DNA of 52,218 nucleotides from positions 1-52,218 of the forward strand of contig JAYVQC010000215.1 of assembly GCA_043757045.1 (NCBI GenBank), in the 5' to 3' direction. Origin of the DNA: JANNGC01 sp043757045 (lineage in GTDB: Bacteria > Verrucomicrobiota > Verrucomicrobiia > Limisphaerales > SIBH01). The notes under the pieces were generated by a model, which was not told where the DNA came from, did not search any database, and saw only the letters and a list, made by a program, of their open reading frames with translations. This document shows, piece by piece, positions 22,855 through 32,900 of this stretch; position 1 is the first letter of the stretch, and each line of letters opens with the position of its first letter. The position numbers and the translations under genes were made by a program.

Positions 22855-24093
22855 TCAGGTGCCGAGATTGCGCCGGAAAACCATCGTGGCCTCCCCGACT
22901 CCGGCGGGGAATAGCGCCTGCACATCGGCCAGATGCATGAGCACCCACGGTTGATTGGTATCGAGTCCGTTTTTTGTGAAGACAACGTCTCCGGCAATAT
23001 GGACGCACATGTGGATCATTTTCATGCCGCCCCCGGCTACAGGTGTGTAGAGCATGATAATGTCGCCCAACGCATCGGCGACGGGCACGATGTGGTATTG
23101 CGTGCGGAGCGCCTGGCTCGTGAATTGTTCCTCCATGAAACGGTTTTCCGGATCGGCGTTGAAAAAGTTCATGGAACTCCAGACGCAATTGGCCTGTGGT
23201 GGAAAATCCGGGCGGGCGTGCGGATAACTGTAGAGGAGCAACCGTGGGAGCGACGGCAGCAAGGTCGTGACGTTGAGCGTGGTCCCCCCTGGCACGCGGG
23301 CCAGGGAACTCAGCAGCGGTCCGAGGTTCGCATCCTTTTTCGGCAGCCAGTAATGCTTGAGCGCGCTCAGATCGGAACGATTGTTGAGTTCCAGACGAGC
23401 GAGCACCGCCGGCACCCGGCTGATGTGAAAAACCAGTGCGTTAACCTCATTCGAGGACGCGATGATGCGAATGTAGGGCAGGTCGGCGAAGACCGACACG
23501 TCGCCTTTTTTGTAAACCATGCGGGCCACCGTCCGTAAAAGTTCCGGGGACAAGGGACAGTCGGCCAGCCATTCCTCGACCGGGCCACGAAAGACGAAGG
23601 GAAACCTTACCGATTGGTTTTCATCCGTATGGCTCAGTTCATCATAGAGTCGCTGGCGCGCGACCGGCGGCAGCTCCCGCACCAGATCGAGTGGTGGAAC
23701 CACGAAGATGCCGTGCTGGGCAGGATGCCAGCGGCTTTCGTCCAGCAGCGACGCCTGCTGCGCCGCTGGCAGGCCGAGGGATTGAATCAAGGCCCGCAAT
23801 TCAGCGGGCGAGGTGCGGGCAAACAACCAGGCAATTTCCCGAAGCGGCTTGCTCTGGGGAAACGCCCCGGCGGGCCGATCCAGCATCACCGTCTGTTTTT
23901 CCAACACGCCCCACGGACCTGTCGCCTCCGCCTCCCGGCTGTGAGACCGCTTGGTCGCGGCGATCCCGACATCGTAGTGATTCACGACAATCCGGACGAC
24001 CAGAACCAGAATCATTCCCGCCAGAAATAGACAGGGGTAGGACCACCGGATTTTCATCCCGGCACCAACTGTTTCATCTTTGCGCGCGCGCAT
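22855..24093 (-). CDS. Membrane-anchored protein with possible papain-like peptidase fold
   Basis: The 412-aa product has one N-terminal membrane segment (about 19-38), a long middle part of unknown type and a C-terminal region (about 295-390) with NCVWSSMNFF (Cys303), GDIIMLYTP and MCVHIAGDVVFTKNG (His365) then QPW. The order Cys, beta strand GDIIML, then His in a V-H-I-A-G-D strand resembles NlpC/P60 or related papain-like hydrolases. That assignment is my inference. An alternative start (MKIRWSYP, 24057) would shorten it by 12 residues. Confidence 0.7.
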   Translation of the reverse strand: MRARKDETVGAGMKIRWSYPCLFLAGMILVLVVRIVVNHYDVGIAATKRSHSREAEATGPWGVLEKQTVMLDRPAGAFPQSKPLREIAWLFARTSPAELRALIQSLGLPAAQQASLLDESRWHPAQHGIFVVPPLDLVRELPPVARQRLYDELSHTDENQSVRFPFVFRGPVEEWLADCPLSPELLRTVARMVYKKGDVSVFADLPYIRIIASSNEVNALVFHISRVPAVLARLELNNRSDLSALKHYWLPKKDANLGPLLSSLARVPGGTTLNVTTLLPSLPRLLLYSYPHARPDFPPQANCVWSSMNFFNADPENRFMEEQFTSQALRTQYHIVPVADALGDIIMLYTPVAGGGMKMIHMCVHIAGDVVFTKNGLDTNQPWVLMHLADVQALFPAGVGEATMVFRRNLGT

Positions 24094-24318
24094 CCGTTTT
24101 TCCTTTGGTCTGACATCATGTGGCGCAAGACGGTGGGTTTGTCCCGTGACGCTTCAGCAACGACGACGTGTCATCGGCAACGTGACAGCGTCTTGAGAGA
24201 GAATCAACCAGTTCGTTGTTGTTCATGGCATGATGAGTTTGAGGGGAGCTTTGCGCGTGACTTTTTTCTCGCCCTCGCCTCCGGATTGGCCCGCGCGGCG
24301 CAATCCATTATCCGCCAG

Positions 24319-25320
24319 CTACAAGCCGAGTTCCAATTGCTCATCCTCGCTCAGCGCGCGGGCGTCGATGCCGAGATGGCGCAACGTGCTGGCAAAGTCG
24401 GCGGCGAAACCGTGCAGGGTGTGAACGCGCCTGGGTTGCACCTGGTGCACGAACTCGATCAGGTCGGGGTAATCCGCGTGGTCGCTGAGCGGGAAGGCGG
24501 CGTCGCAGCGGTTCTGATATTTGCAGCCGGAGTCCAAGGCCCAACCGGTGATGACGGCGCGGCGCATCGGGCCGGCGGCGGGGGCAAGCGTTTCTGCCGA
24601 AGCGTTGGGCGGCCAGACGATGACTCTTCCACGCGCGCGGGTCGCGTTGAAGTTTTCGTGCGGCGGAAAGGCGTGGCCGAATTCTTCGTAGAGTTTGGTC
24701 ATGCTGAACACCGAGTGATGCAACATGAGCGGCAGTCCCGTGTCGTGCAGCATGGCGAGCAGTTCCTGACTTTTGCCGAGCGAGTAGGCGTGGAGCACGG
24801 CGGTTTTATTTTCCGCGAGTGTCTCGTGGCAGAAGCGCACGATGTCGCACGCCACATCCTCGGCGGGCGGGAACACGTAGCGCGGCTGGCCGAAGGTCGT
24901 CTCCATGATGAGCGCGTCGGCGTGGCACGGCGCGCAGAGTTCGGCCGCGCGACCGGGGCGCAGTTTGAAGTCGCCGGTGTAGAGCAGGGATTCGCCGGCC
25001 GCCTCGATGAACGACATGGCGCTGCCAAAAATATGTCCGGCGGGCAGCAGCGTGATGGCGAATTCCACACCACCCTCGGCGCGAAAAGTTTTCCGCTCAT
25101 GAAACGGCAGGAGGTGTTCGGTGCGCTGTCCACCAAGGCGCGCGGCCATGAAACGCGACGTGGGCGCGGTGAGAATCACTTCGCGATGCCGCGCCGTGTG
25201 GTCCGAGTGCGCGTGGCTGACGAAGGCGAGTTCCTGCTTCGCGCGATGCGGATCGAGCCAGACCCGCAGGTGCGGAAGATAAATTCCGCTGTCGCGATAA
25301 TGGAATTCGAGCGCCGGCAC
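24319..25320 (-). CDS. MBL-fold DNA exonuclease of the ligase-associated type
   Basis: The product (about 333 aa) has the metallo-beta-lactamase HAHSDH motif (His36, His38, Asp40, His41), LLPAGHIFGSA, LLYTGDF, METTFGQP and FPLSDHADY, as in ligase-associated exonucleases related to SNM1/Pso2. In many bacteria this gene is clustered with an ATP-dependent DNA ligase and an Lhr-like helicase for a repair or DNA-uptake function; none is in this window. I use the GTG at 25320 as start: upstream in-frame sequence to 25449 lies inside a palindromic element and has no homology. Confidence 0.88.
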   Translation of the reverse strand: MPALEFHYRDSGIYLPHLRVWLDPHRAKQELAFVSHAHSDHTARHREVILTAPTSRFMAARLGGQRTEHLLPFHERKTFRAEGGVEFAITLLPAGHIFGSAMSFIEAAGESLLYTGDFKLRPGRAAELCAPCHADALIMETTFGQPRYVFPPAEDVACDIVRFCHETLAENKTAVLHAYSLGKSQELLAMLHDTGLPLMLHHSVFSMTKLYEEFGHAFPPHENFNATRARGRVIVWPPNASAETLAPAAGPMRRAVITGWALDSGCKYQNRCDAAFPLSDHADYPDLIEFVHQVQPRRVHTLHGFAADFASTLRHLGIDARALSEDEQLELGL

Positions 25321-25330
25321 GCGCGGGAAT

Positions 25331-25548
25331 GTAGCGGCGCCTCGGCAGAGCGCCGCATTATTCCTGTTCCAGCGCGGACCAACGAGAGGAGCGCGGCGTT
25401 CACGCCGCTTCGTCGTGCGAAATACCAGCGGGCCGGTTTTTTCTGACACGCGGGACGAACGGACGTTGAAGCGGGCTGAAGCCCGCGCTCCATCACTTCA
25501 TGGCGCGAGCCTCAAAAAGCTGGCGGCGCTCTGCCGAGACGCCGCGAC
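25331..25548. repeat. 218-bp palindromic element with GTAGCGGCG ends
   Basis: Terminal arms (GTAGCGGCGCCTCGGCAGAG at 25331-25350 and the inverted GCGGCGCTCTGCCGAGACGC near 25523-25548) enclose about 165 bp with smaller hairpins. The same arm sequence, with TGAG in place of GCAG, occurs inside leuS at 52153-52218. Confidence 0.85.
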
Positions 25549-25554
25549 GAGGAA

Positions 25555-26415
25555 TCACTTCTTCTTCCCCGGCCCGGTGCGGAAGGCTTCGTCGGTGAAC
25601 AGATAAATTTCACGCGACTCCGCCGTGGCCATCAGGCCCTCCGGTACAAAGGCGCACGCCTCGATGTGCTCGTGCTTGAACTTGGTTTGATACGGCTTGC
25701 CCTTGAGCGCGCGGGTCACGTCGCCGCGGATGTTGAAAACGTACGCGCCATTTTTCGCCACCAGCGCGAGCAGGTTGCCGTCGCGGGAAATGTCCGCGCC
25801 GGTCACGGGCGAATCAATTTTCACCTCGCCGACCACGGCGAGCGTTTGCGCGGGCGCGCTGTTGCTCAGGGAAAATTTGTAGATGACCGCACGCGCGTCG
25901 TTGAAAACTTTCGAGACGAGATAGCCATTTCCAGCCCAGATGAAGAGGCTCTCGCAGTCGAAGGGCGCGGCGGGGTAACGCAAATTCCACGAGCGTGTCA
26001 CGGGTGCGATGCCGGTCGTTGAAGCCTTCGTATCCGGCTCGTTGATTTGATGCACGCGAATGGTGATGGGCTTCGCGTCGTTGTTGCCGGTGTCGGCGAG
26101 AAAGAGATGGCCGGCGTCATCAATCGCGATGTCCTCCCAATCATCCAGCACCGCGCCGGTGATGCGATACTCGGCGAGCGGCTGGCCGTGGCGTGTCATG
26201 GCGTAGAGCACCTGACGTCGGCCGCCGCCGTCATTGTGCGTCCAAAAAACGGCGGGGTCTTTGCGGCTCACGACGAGGCCGGAACTCTCCGTGAGGCGCG
26301 GATGCTGAATCTTCCCCACGAGCAGCACGCCGGGTTCGACGAGTTGGCCGGCGGGCGGTGTTTCGTTCGAGGCCGCGCGGCACGAGGTCAAAGCACAAAG
26401 CAAAATTGCCCGCAT
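25555..26415 (-). CDS. Predicted lipoprotein with beta-propeller-like repeats
   Basis: The 286-aa product starts with a short lipoprotein signal (LLCALTSC, lipidated Cys12). The rest is beta-rich with blade-like repeats (HPRLTESSGLVVSRKD, VLDDWEDIAIDDAGHLFLAD, GADISRDGNLLALVAKNG). A TTG two codons upstream could also be the start. The frame stays open 150 bp further upstream, but that DNA is a palindrome (26439-26511), so the shorter model is preferred. Function unknown. Confidence 0.72.
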   Translation of the reverse strand: MRAILLCALTSCRAASNETPPAGQLVEPGVLLVGKIQHPRLTESSGLVVSRKDPAVFWTHNDGGGRRQVLYAMTRHGQPLAEYRITGAVLDDWEDIAIDDAGHLFLADTGNNDAKPITIRVHQINEPDTKASTTGIAPVTRSWNLRYPAAPFDCESLFIWAGNGYLVSKVFNDARAVIYKFSLSNSAPAQTLAVVGEVKIDSPVTGADISRDGNLLALVAKNGAYVFNIRGDVTRALKGKPYQTKFKHEHIEACAFVPEGLMATAESREIYLFTDEAFRTGPGKKK

Positions 26416-26438
26416 CCATTTCAACGCGCACGCCGCCT

Positions 26439-26511
26439 GGGAGCGCCGGCTTCCAGTCGGCGTGTTCGTGACGGCCAAACGTGTTCGAGCCGACAGGATG
26501 CCGACGCTCCC
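26439..26511. repeat. Palindrome with AGGATGC loop
   Basis: GGGAGCGCCGGC at 26439-26450 and GCCGACGCTCCC ending at 26511 form the outer stem. The right half contains CAGGATGC, a loop also present in the leuS palindrome (51793-51855). Stems differ between the copies. Confidence 0.7.
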
Positions 26512-26725
26512 GGAAAACAAATGTGCTGCAAGCCATTTCATGTGAACACGGACATTGAACAGCAATTGCCGGATCCGTGCCTTAACTTTCTGTGCATGGA
26601 CTAAGGAGTGGCAGACGATCCGGCAGGGCGCGAGGCTTCAACATTGACGGTTCCGGCTGAGAACCTTCCGGAGTTATCCGTATTCAAGCGGCACAAATGC
26701 CGCGCTCGTGGGCGCGGACGGGAAA

Positions 26726-28390
26726 TTAACGATCTTCGCGACCGCGCACCGCCACATCGAACACGCCGGTCAGCACTTCGCCTCGCACTTTCACCTGCGT
26801 CCAGAGGCGGTAGGCACCCGGTTTCGGGAAGGCGTAAGGAAAAGAAATTTCGCCGTGCGTCATTGTGTTCGTCATGCCCATCGGCGGGAGCTGGCAGAGC
26901 GGGTCGCCTTTCGTGGAGCCGACTTTGAGCGGGGCCTTGCCCTCGGCGCGCAGCTCGAAGAGTTGCTGCGCGGCCATCGAGAAGCTGCCGCCGGGGTGCA
27001 AGTGCGTGAAGACTGCGCCGTCGTCGCGCCGCACGATGAGATGCCCGGCCATGCCCATGAAATGTTCGACCGGCACCGGGCGCAGAATCACGTCGCGCAC
27101 GGTGAAGGTCAGTCGCGTATCGCGATTCTCGACGGGCGGGCCGTCGAGCACGAGGTCGAGGTAAAGATTCGGCGCGAGGGCGACGCGCTGTTTGTTCGTG
27201 GCCGTGCCGCCGGTGAAGGGCGAACTGAGTTTCCAACTGTCGTCAGGATCGGTCGTGCGCTTGGTTGTGACGGTTGAAGGAAGATTCGTCGCGTCCGACA
27301 GCGTCACGTTCGCGGTCAGCGTTTCGGCGAAACCTGTTTCGTAAGTGACGTCCGCATACGCTCGGTAGTCACCGGGAGGCAGTTCGGGCAGGGGAGCCTC
27401 GAAGGTTTTGTAATCGAGCTTGAGCGGATGCAGATGCGCGAAGGCGTCCATGCCGGGATCGCGCACGAGGAACAGGTGCATGAGCTTGCCGTGTTCCGGC
27501 ACGAGCGGGCCGGTGGGTTTGCCCGGCTTGATGATGCGGGTGATTTTCAGGAAGCGCGTGCCGTTCTGTTCGCGCAAAGTGGCCTTGGCTTCGACGGGTT
27601 GATAGAGGCGGTTGTTGCGGTAATCGCCAGCTTCCAAGTCCCACCAATTTTTCCCCAGCACCAGCGCCGTGCCGATGACGAGCGCCGCGACAGTGGCCAG
27701 TCCGCGCGCGAGCCAGCGGCGTTTGCGTCCGGGCGTTTCGCCGCCGGGCAATACACTTTCGCGCACCGCCGCGCCGATGATGCTGACCGCGAGCAGCACG
27801 AGCAGCGCGCCAAACAACGCGAGAATCACGCCGAGCACGGGCGGCATCCCGAGCACGCGCGTGGCGACGGCGTTGACCGGCACGATGACTTTGCCCACGC
27901 CTGCCTCACCTTCGACGGACACTTCCACGCTCTGCGCGCCGCCGCGCATGAACCAGAGTTGCGCGCTGAACAAATTGGTTTCGCCGCGCACGGGTTGCGC
28001 TTCATCCGGCGGTGGTGCGCCCTGGCGTCCGCTGTCCCAGCGCATGGGCAGGGCGGTGACGCGGCGTGCGCCGTTCGTCTCCACGCGCACGGAAATTTCC
28101 GCGAGACCGGGAATCACTCCGGGCGGCCGCACGACGACGCGCACGGGATACGCGCCGGCCCGGCCCTCGAAGAAGACGTTCTGATCGCCGATGTGGGCCT
28201 GAACAACAGAAGTCAGGATGAAAAGGATGACGAGCGTGGTGAATGACGAATGACGGATGACGAATGACGAAATGAAACGCAGCACGACGGGTGTGAATTT
28301 TGCGGCTGACTTTTTCACAAGCCAAGGCAACTGGTTCACCCGGTTGTTTTCTTCCCGAAAAGTTTGCTGGCTCGATTCGTCATTCCTCAT
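26726..28390 (-). CDS. Membrane-anchored His/Met-rich periplasmic protein, possibly copper-related
   Basis: The 554-aa product has an N-terminal hydrophobic segment (about 51-65, signal-like, then AHIGDQNVFF), a second membrane region (about 185-250) and C-terminal beta domains with histidine-methionine motifs: AFAHLHPL, FMGMAGHLIV, FTHLHPGGS and PPMGMTNTMTHG. HLHP and MxMxxH patterns are typical of copper-binding periplasmic proteins. It lies 19 bp after the polytopic protein gene at 28410, so the two are likely an operon. The first 60 codons overlap heptamer repeat arrays, so the true start is uncertain. Confidence 0.75.
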   Translation of the reverse strand: MRNDESSQQTFREENNRVNQLPWLVKKSAAKFTPVVLRFISSFVIRHSSFTTLVILFILTSVVQAHIGDQNVFFEGRAGAYPVRVVVRPPGVIPGLAEISVRVETNGARRVTALPMRWDSGRQGAPPPDEAQPVRGETNLFSAQLWFMRGGAQSVEVSVEGEAGVGKVIVPVNAVATRVLGMPPVLGVILALFGALLVLLAVSIIGAAVRESVLPGGETPGRKRRWLARGLATVAALVIGTALVLGKNWWDLEAGDYRNNRLYQPVEAKATLREQNGTRFLKITRIIKPGKPTGPLVPEHGKLMHLFLVRDPGMDAFAHLHPLKLDYKTFEAPLPELPPGDYRAYADVTYETGFAETLTANVTLSDATNLPSTVTTKRTTDPDDSWKLSSPFTGGTATNKQRVALAPNLYLDLVLDGPPVENRDTRLTFTVRDVILRPVPVEHFMGMAGHLIVRRDDGAVFTHLHPGGSFSMAAQQLFELRAEGKAPLKVGSTKGDPLCQLPPMGMTNTMTHGEISFPYAFPKPGAYRLWTQVKVRGEVLTGVFDVAVRGREDR

Positions 28391-28398
28391 TCGTCCTT
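28231..28398. repeat. Inverted heptamer arrays (GAATGAC units) overlapping a gene start
   Basis: GAATGAC-type units repeat about four times at 28238-28272, and the inverted units (CATTCGT / CATTCCT) repeat three times at 28374-28395. They form arms about 100 bp apart. The minus-strand gene 26726-28390 starts inside the right arm and its signal-peptide region is encoded by the left arm. Confidence 0.8.
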
Positions 28399-28409
28399 TG
28401 GAATTCGCG

Positions 28410-29612
28410 TCAGCGTCTCACCTTCGCCATCCAGTTGCCGAGCGCGAGGCCGACGCCGGACGCAGCCAAAGCATAGGCCAGCGAGATGACGAAGGTGCGC
28501 GCGCTCACCGTGGGCAGTCCGGCGGGACTTTTCTCGTCCCAGAATTTTCCGCGCCATTCACCCAGCGACTCGGTGTAGCCCCAGTGGCGGTCGGCGGCGA
28601 AGAACCAGTTCTGCCCGCTGGGACTCAGAAGGAACTTGGAGAAATACCATTGCGTGACCGAGAAGAGCGCGACGAAGGCCACGGCGGAGAGCACGACGAT
28701 CAACGCGTCACGCCACCAACGCCGCCCCGCGCCGATGAAGTTGCGAATCAGGTCCAACGCGAACGCGGGCACCACAAGCAGCAGCGGGAACGGCAGCGGC
28801 ACGAAGTGATCCACGCGATTGGAAATGGGTCCGAGCTTCGGCGCACCGGGAAAGAGCGGCAGCACCCAGGCCATCCCGGCCACGATCAACATGTAGCCGA
28901 GCGCGCCGAGCGTGGCGCTCCAGCGAAATTTCGCCGCACGCGAAAGGCCGACGAGGTAGAGCGGAAAGGTCATGCACGAGCCGTAGAAGAAGGGCGGGCT
29001 GTGCTGCTGGTTCGGGAAACTGGTCTCGATCAGGAAGACCGAGGCCATCGCGAGCAGCACGCCGTTGCCATAGACGAAGAACCAGCGGCTCGGTGCGGCG
29101 GAAGCGTTCGCCTCCACCGGGCCGTTATTCTGCTCGCGCAACACGAGCAGCAGCGCGCCGAGCACCACGGCCCACATGCCGAGCGCGAGCACGGTGTGCG
29201 GCGGGCTGAGAATTTTCACGTCCAGCCCGTAGGCGTCGTGCCACCAGTTGTCGAACGGCGCGGAGATGAGCATGGCGAGACAACCCCAGATCGTGACCCA
29301 CGCGCCGATGGGACCGCGGAAGCCCCAGAGTTTCACGGCGGCATTTTTCTCCGCAACGGTTCCCCAAAAGGTCGTTTGCAGCACGAGCCACGCGGAGAGG
29401 AAACCGCCCAGCAGTCCGCCGACTTGAATTGCCAGGTGTGCCGGGGTCCAGAACGTGTCGCGCCCGATGGTCCGATGCCACGAGATGTCCCAGAGGATGC
29501 CGACCACGATGCTCGTCGCGCCGAGCATGACGATGCGGCTGACCCAGTGGGCGGAGAGGCGCGCGCGGGCGGTGGGCGCGGAAAGATCGTCGGTGGCAGT
29601 CAGCGTTGGCAT
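28410..29612 (-). CDS. Polytopic membrane protein with conserved His motifs
   Basis: The 400-aa product has about 10 hydrophobic helices. Short motifs near the N-terminal half, ISWHRTIGRDTFWTPAH and FDNWWHDAYGLDVKILSPPH, place several His and Asp residues at membrane edges, suggesting metal or heme binding. I do not know the family by name. Its partner downstream is the His/Met-rich protein, so a copper-linked membrane complex is possible; this is inference. Confidence 0.8.
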   Translation of the reverse strand: MPTLTATDDLSAPTARARLSAHWVSRIVMLGATSIVVGILWDISWHRTIGRDTFWTPAHLAIQVGGLLGGFLSAWLVLQTTFWGTVAEKNAAVKLWGFRGPIGAWVTIWGCLAMLISAPFDNWWHDAYGLDVKILSPPHTVLALGMWAVVLGALLLVLREQNNGPVEANASAAPSRWFFVYGNGVLLAMASVFLIETSFPNQQHSPPFFYGSCMTFPLYLVGLSRAAKFRWSATLGALGYMLIVAGMAWVLPLFPGAPKLGPISNRVDHFVPLPFPLLLVVPAFALDLIRNFIGAGRRWWRDALIVVLSAVAFVALFSVTQWYFSKFLLSPSGQNWFFAADRHWGYTESLGEWRGKFWDEKSPAGLPTVSARTFVISLAYALAASGVGLALGNWMAKVRR

Positions 29613-29718
29613 AGTCGTGAATGAACTGCGGCTAGAATAGGCCGTCCGGTGGACGGGGCAAACCTTCTGTGCTGGAGAGGGCGCAACTCGCAGGTGCCGC
29701 CGTGTTCAATGCGAAGGA

Positions 29719-29823
29719 GCGCGGGCGTCCCGCCTGCCTGTCTGGAACCAGAGGCCGCTCCACCGAGTGGGCGTGGCGCGAGCGAAAATCTTTCGCGCCG
29801 TCCGGCGGGCGGGACGCCCGCGC
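29719..29823. repeat. Palindromic element in the gap before the Ig-like protein gene
   Basis: GCGCGGGCGTCCCGCC at 29719-29734 is inverted at 29808-29823. A second hairpin (GGCGCGA ... TTTCGCGCC) lies inside. The GTCCCGC loop recurs in the palindromes inside the U32 gene and leuS. The rest of the 330-bp gap 29613-29942 holds nothing I can name. Confidence 0.78.
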
Positions 29824-29942
29824 CCCGGCGTCACAGGCTTCTGACTTTGCGGAATTGGTGATTGTGACTTGGCGCGTTTTCGGCTATGTCTCATCGCGTC
29901 CCGAACGTCCGAGTAACTCAAACTCATCCGTGCTCTGATTTT

Positions 29943-32900
29943 ATGCGCCGACTTTTTTTCCTTTGCGTGGTGCTGACGGTGTGCGCTCTCGCCATGCCGG
30001 TCTGGGCCACCGCTCCCGCCATCGGCCAGCAGCCGCTCAACCGCACGGTCACGGAAAATGATCCGGTGAGCTTCTTCGTCGGCGGCGTCACGGGAGATGC
30101 GCCGCTGGTTTTCCTCTGGCATCGCAACGGCACCATCATCTCCAACGCGCCGAACGGCCCGGTCTATTCCATCCCTTTCGCTGCCCTGGCGGACAACGGC
30201 TCCGGTTACTCGGTCATCATCACGAACAGTTCCGGTTCCGCCACCAGCACGGTGGCCACGCTCACGGTCAACCCCGACGTCACCGCGCCGACCATTCTCA
30301 ACGTGACTAACTCCCCGGACCGCCTTCGCGTCATTGTGGTTTTCTCGGAGCGCGTGGAACAGAACAGCGCCCAGGACATTTTCAACTACTCGATCCCCGG
30401 CGCAAACATCATCGGGGCCACGCTCGATCCCAGCGGCAGCAACGTGACGCTGACCGTGGATTCGGCACTGGTGGCCGGCGCGGCCTACAGCGTGTTCGTG
30501 GACAACGTGGCCGACCTGGCCGCGAACACCATCGCCGTCGGCACGCATTTTGATTTCAGGGCGGGCAACCCGCCGCTCATCACCATTCAGCCGGGCAACC
30601 GCACGGTCACGGAAAACCAGCCGGTGAGCTTCTTCGTCGGCGGCGTCACGGGAGATGCGCCGCTGGTTTTCCTCTGGCATCGCAACGGCACCATCATCTC
30701 CAACGCGCCGAACGCCCCGTCCTATTCCATCCCTTTCGCTCCACTGGCGGACAACGGCTCCGGCTTCTCGGTCATCATCACGAACAGTTCCGGTTCCGCC
30801 ACCAGCGCGGTGGCCACGCTCACGGTCAACGCCGACGTCACCCAGCCGACCATCCGGCTCGTGACGAACGCGCCGAGTTACATCCACATCGTCGTCGTGT
30901 TCTCCGAGCGCGTGGAACAGAACAGCGCCCAGGACATTTTCAACTACTCGATCCCCGGCGCAAACATCACCGGGGCCACGCTCGATCCCAGCGGCAGCAA
31001 CGTGACGCTGACCGTGGATTCGGCGCTGACCGACGGGGCCGTGTACACCGTGAACGTGGCGGGTGTGACGGATGTGGCCGCGTCGCCCAACTCCATCGCG
31101 CCCGGCACGTTTTTCAATTTTCGAGCCGGCCGGCCGCCGCTCATCACCCTCCAGCCGGAGAACCAAGTCGTGAACCCCGGCGCCTCGGCGTCCTTCACCG
31201 TCATCGCCACCGGGACCGAACTCGAACACCAGTGGTATCGCGGCCTGAACAAACTGGCCGACGAGACGAACGCCACGTTGACCCTGCCGTCCGTGACGCC
31301 CGCGATGCTCGGCAGCTATCGCGTGGTCATCGCCAATTTTCTCGGCTCGATCACGAGCGCCGCGGCGACGCTGAGTTTCTTCAGCAACTACGCCGTGGAT
31401 TTGCCGCCCGGCTACTCCTTCGTGACGAAACAACTCGCCAACAACAGCCCGCAGTTCCCCGTGCCGCCGTCAGACATGACGCTCTTCAAGTGGATTCCCG
31501 CCGCGCAAAATTTCGCCGTCTATAATTTCGCGGCGGGCGCAGGCTGGAATCCTTCCGAGCCGGTCGTGGATGTGGGCGAAGGCGTGATCATCCAGACGGC
31601 GGTCCCCGCGTCGCTCGTCTTCACCGGCACACGCATTGTGCCGTCGCTGCCAGTGTCGTTGTCGCCGGGGTTTAATTTGCGCGGCGCGCAAATTCCCATC
31701 GTGGCCGGCTACGCGGACATCGTCGGGTCGCCACAGGAAGGCACGCTGGTTTATCAGTACCGCCCCGGCGGCGACCTCGCGCCGTTCAACGAAACGAATT
31801 ATCACAACAACTTTTTTATCTACGGCCAGTGGCGCGACCAGCCGCCGCGGCTGCGGGTGGGCGAGGCCGCGTGGATTCGCCTCGGCAGCCCGGTTGTGAT
31901 CACGAATCAGCCGGTGGCGCTGACGAACGTCAACATCGGCCAGTCGTTCTCCTTCACCGTCGGCGCCATGGGCGAGGAGCCGATCCGCTACCAGTGGCGC
32001 TTGAACGGCCAGGACATTCCCAACGCCACGAACGCCAACTACTCGATGAACTCCGCGTCGCCGAGCAATGCGGGCATTTATAGCGTCACCGTCGGCAACG
32101 TCCTCGGCGACCTCAACAGCGCCAGCGTCCCGCTGAAACTCAACGTCGCGCCCTTCGCGCTCACCGATGACTTCGCTGACGCCGGCAACGTCAACGACGC
32201 CAACCGCCTGCTCGCGAGCCACAACCGCAACGCCACCACGCAGCCCGGCGAGCCGCAGCACGCTGGCAAGCGCACGCGCTCCTCCGTGTGGCTGAACTGG
32301 ACTGCGCCGACCGGCGGCATCGTGAGCATGAGTTCCATCGGGAGCGGCTTCGACAGCGTGCTCGCGGTCTATACCGGCCCGAGCGTTTCCAATCTGCATC
32401 TGCTCGACGCGGACGACGACGGCGGCGGCTACGGCGGCGCGCGCGTGCGCTTCAATGCGCGCGTGGGGAACGTCTATCGCATCTGCGTCTCCGGACTCGG
32501 GGACAGCCAGGGCGATATTTTGCTGGGCTGGAATCTGGAGCCGACCGCGCAGTTCCTTCCCGAGTTCGGTACTCAGCCCCGCGACCTCACGGCGGGCTAT
32601 GGCGGCAGCGCGCAATTTTCCGCCGCCGTCACGAACGGCTTTGTGAGCTACCAATGGTTCTTCAACGGCGCACCTCTGACCAACAACTCCAGCGCGACCA
32701 CCGCCACGCTCACCATCACCAACATTGGCGACCAGCACGTCGGAAGATATTTCGTGCGCGCCTCGAACCAGAGCCGCAGCCGCGACAGCCGCCGCGTCGA
32801 GTTGCAATTGCAAGACCCCGGCCCGGTGGAGGCCATTGATGGCCTGATGTTTGTGGACAAGCTTCTGGACTTGGAGGCGATTCCCGGCAGCGGCGTCCCC

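Noticed and set aside
24319..25320. Ligase-associated repair cluster (exonuclease, ligase, Lhr helicase)
   Set aside because: Only the exonuclease is present; neighbours are unrelated.
25321..25449. N-terminal extension of the MBL-fold exonuclease
   Set aside because: The added codons fall within a palindromic repeat and the family begins near the GTG at 25320.
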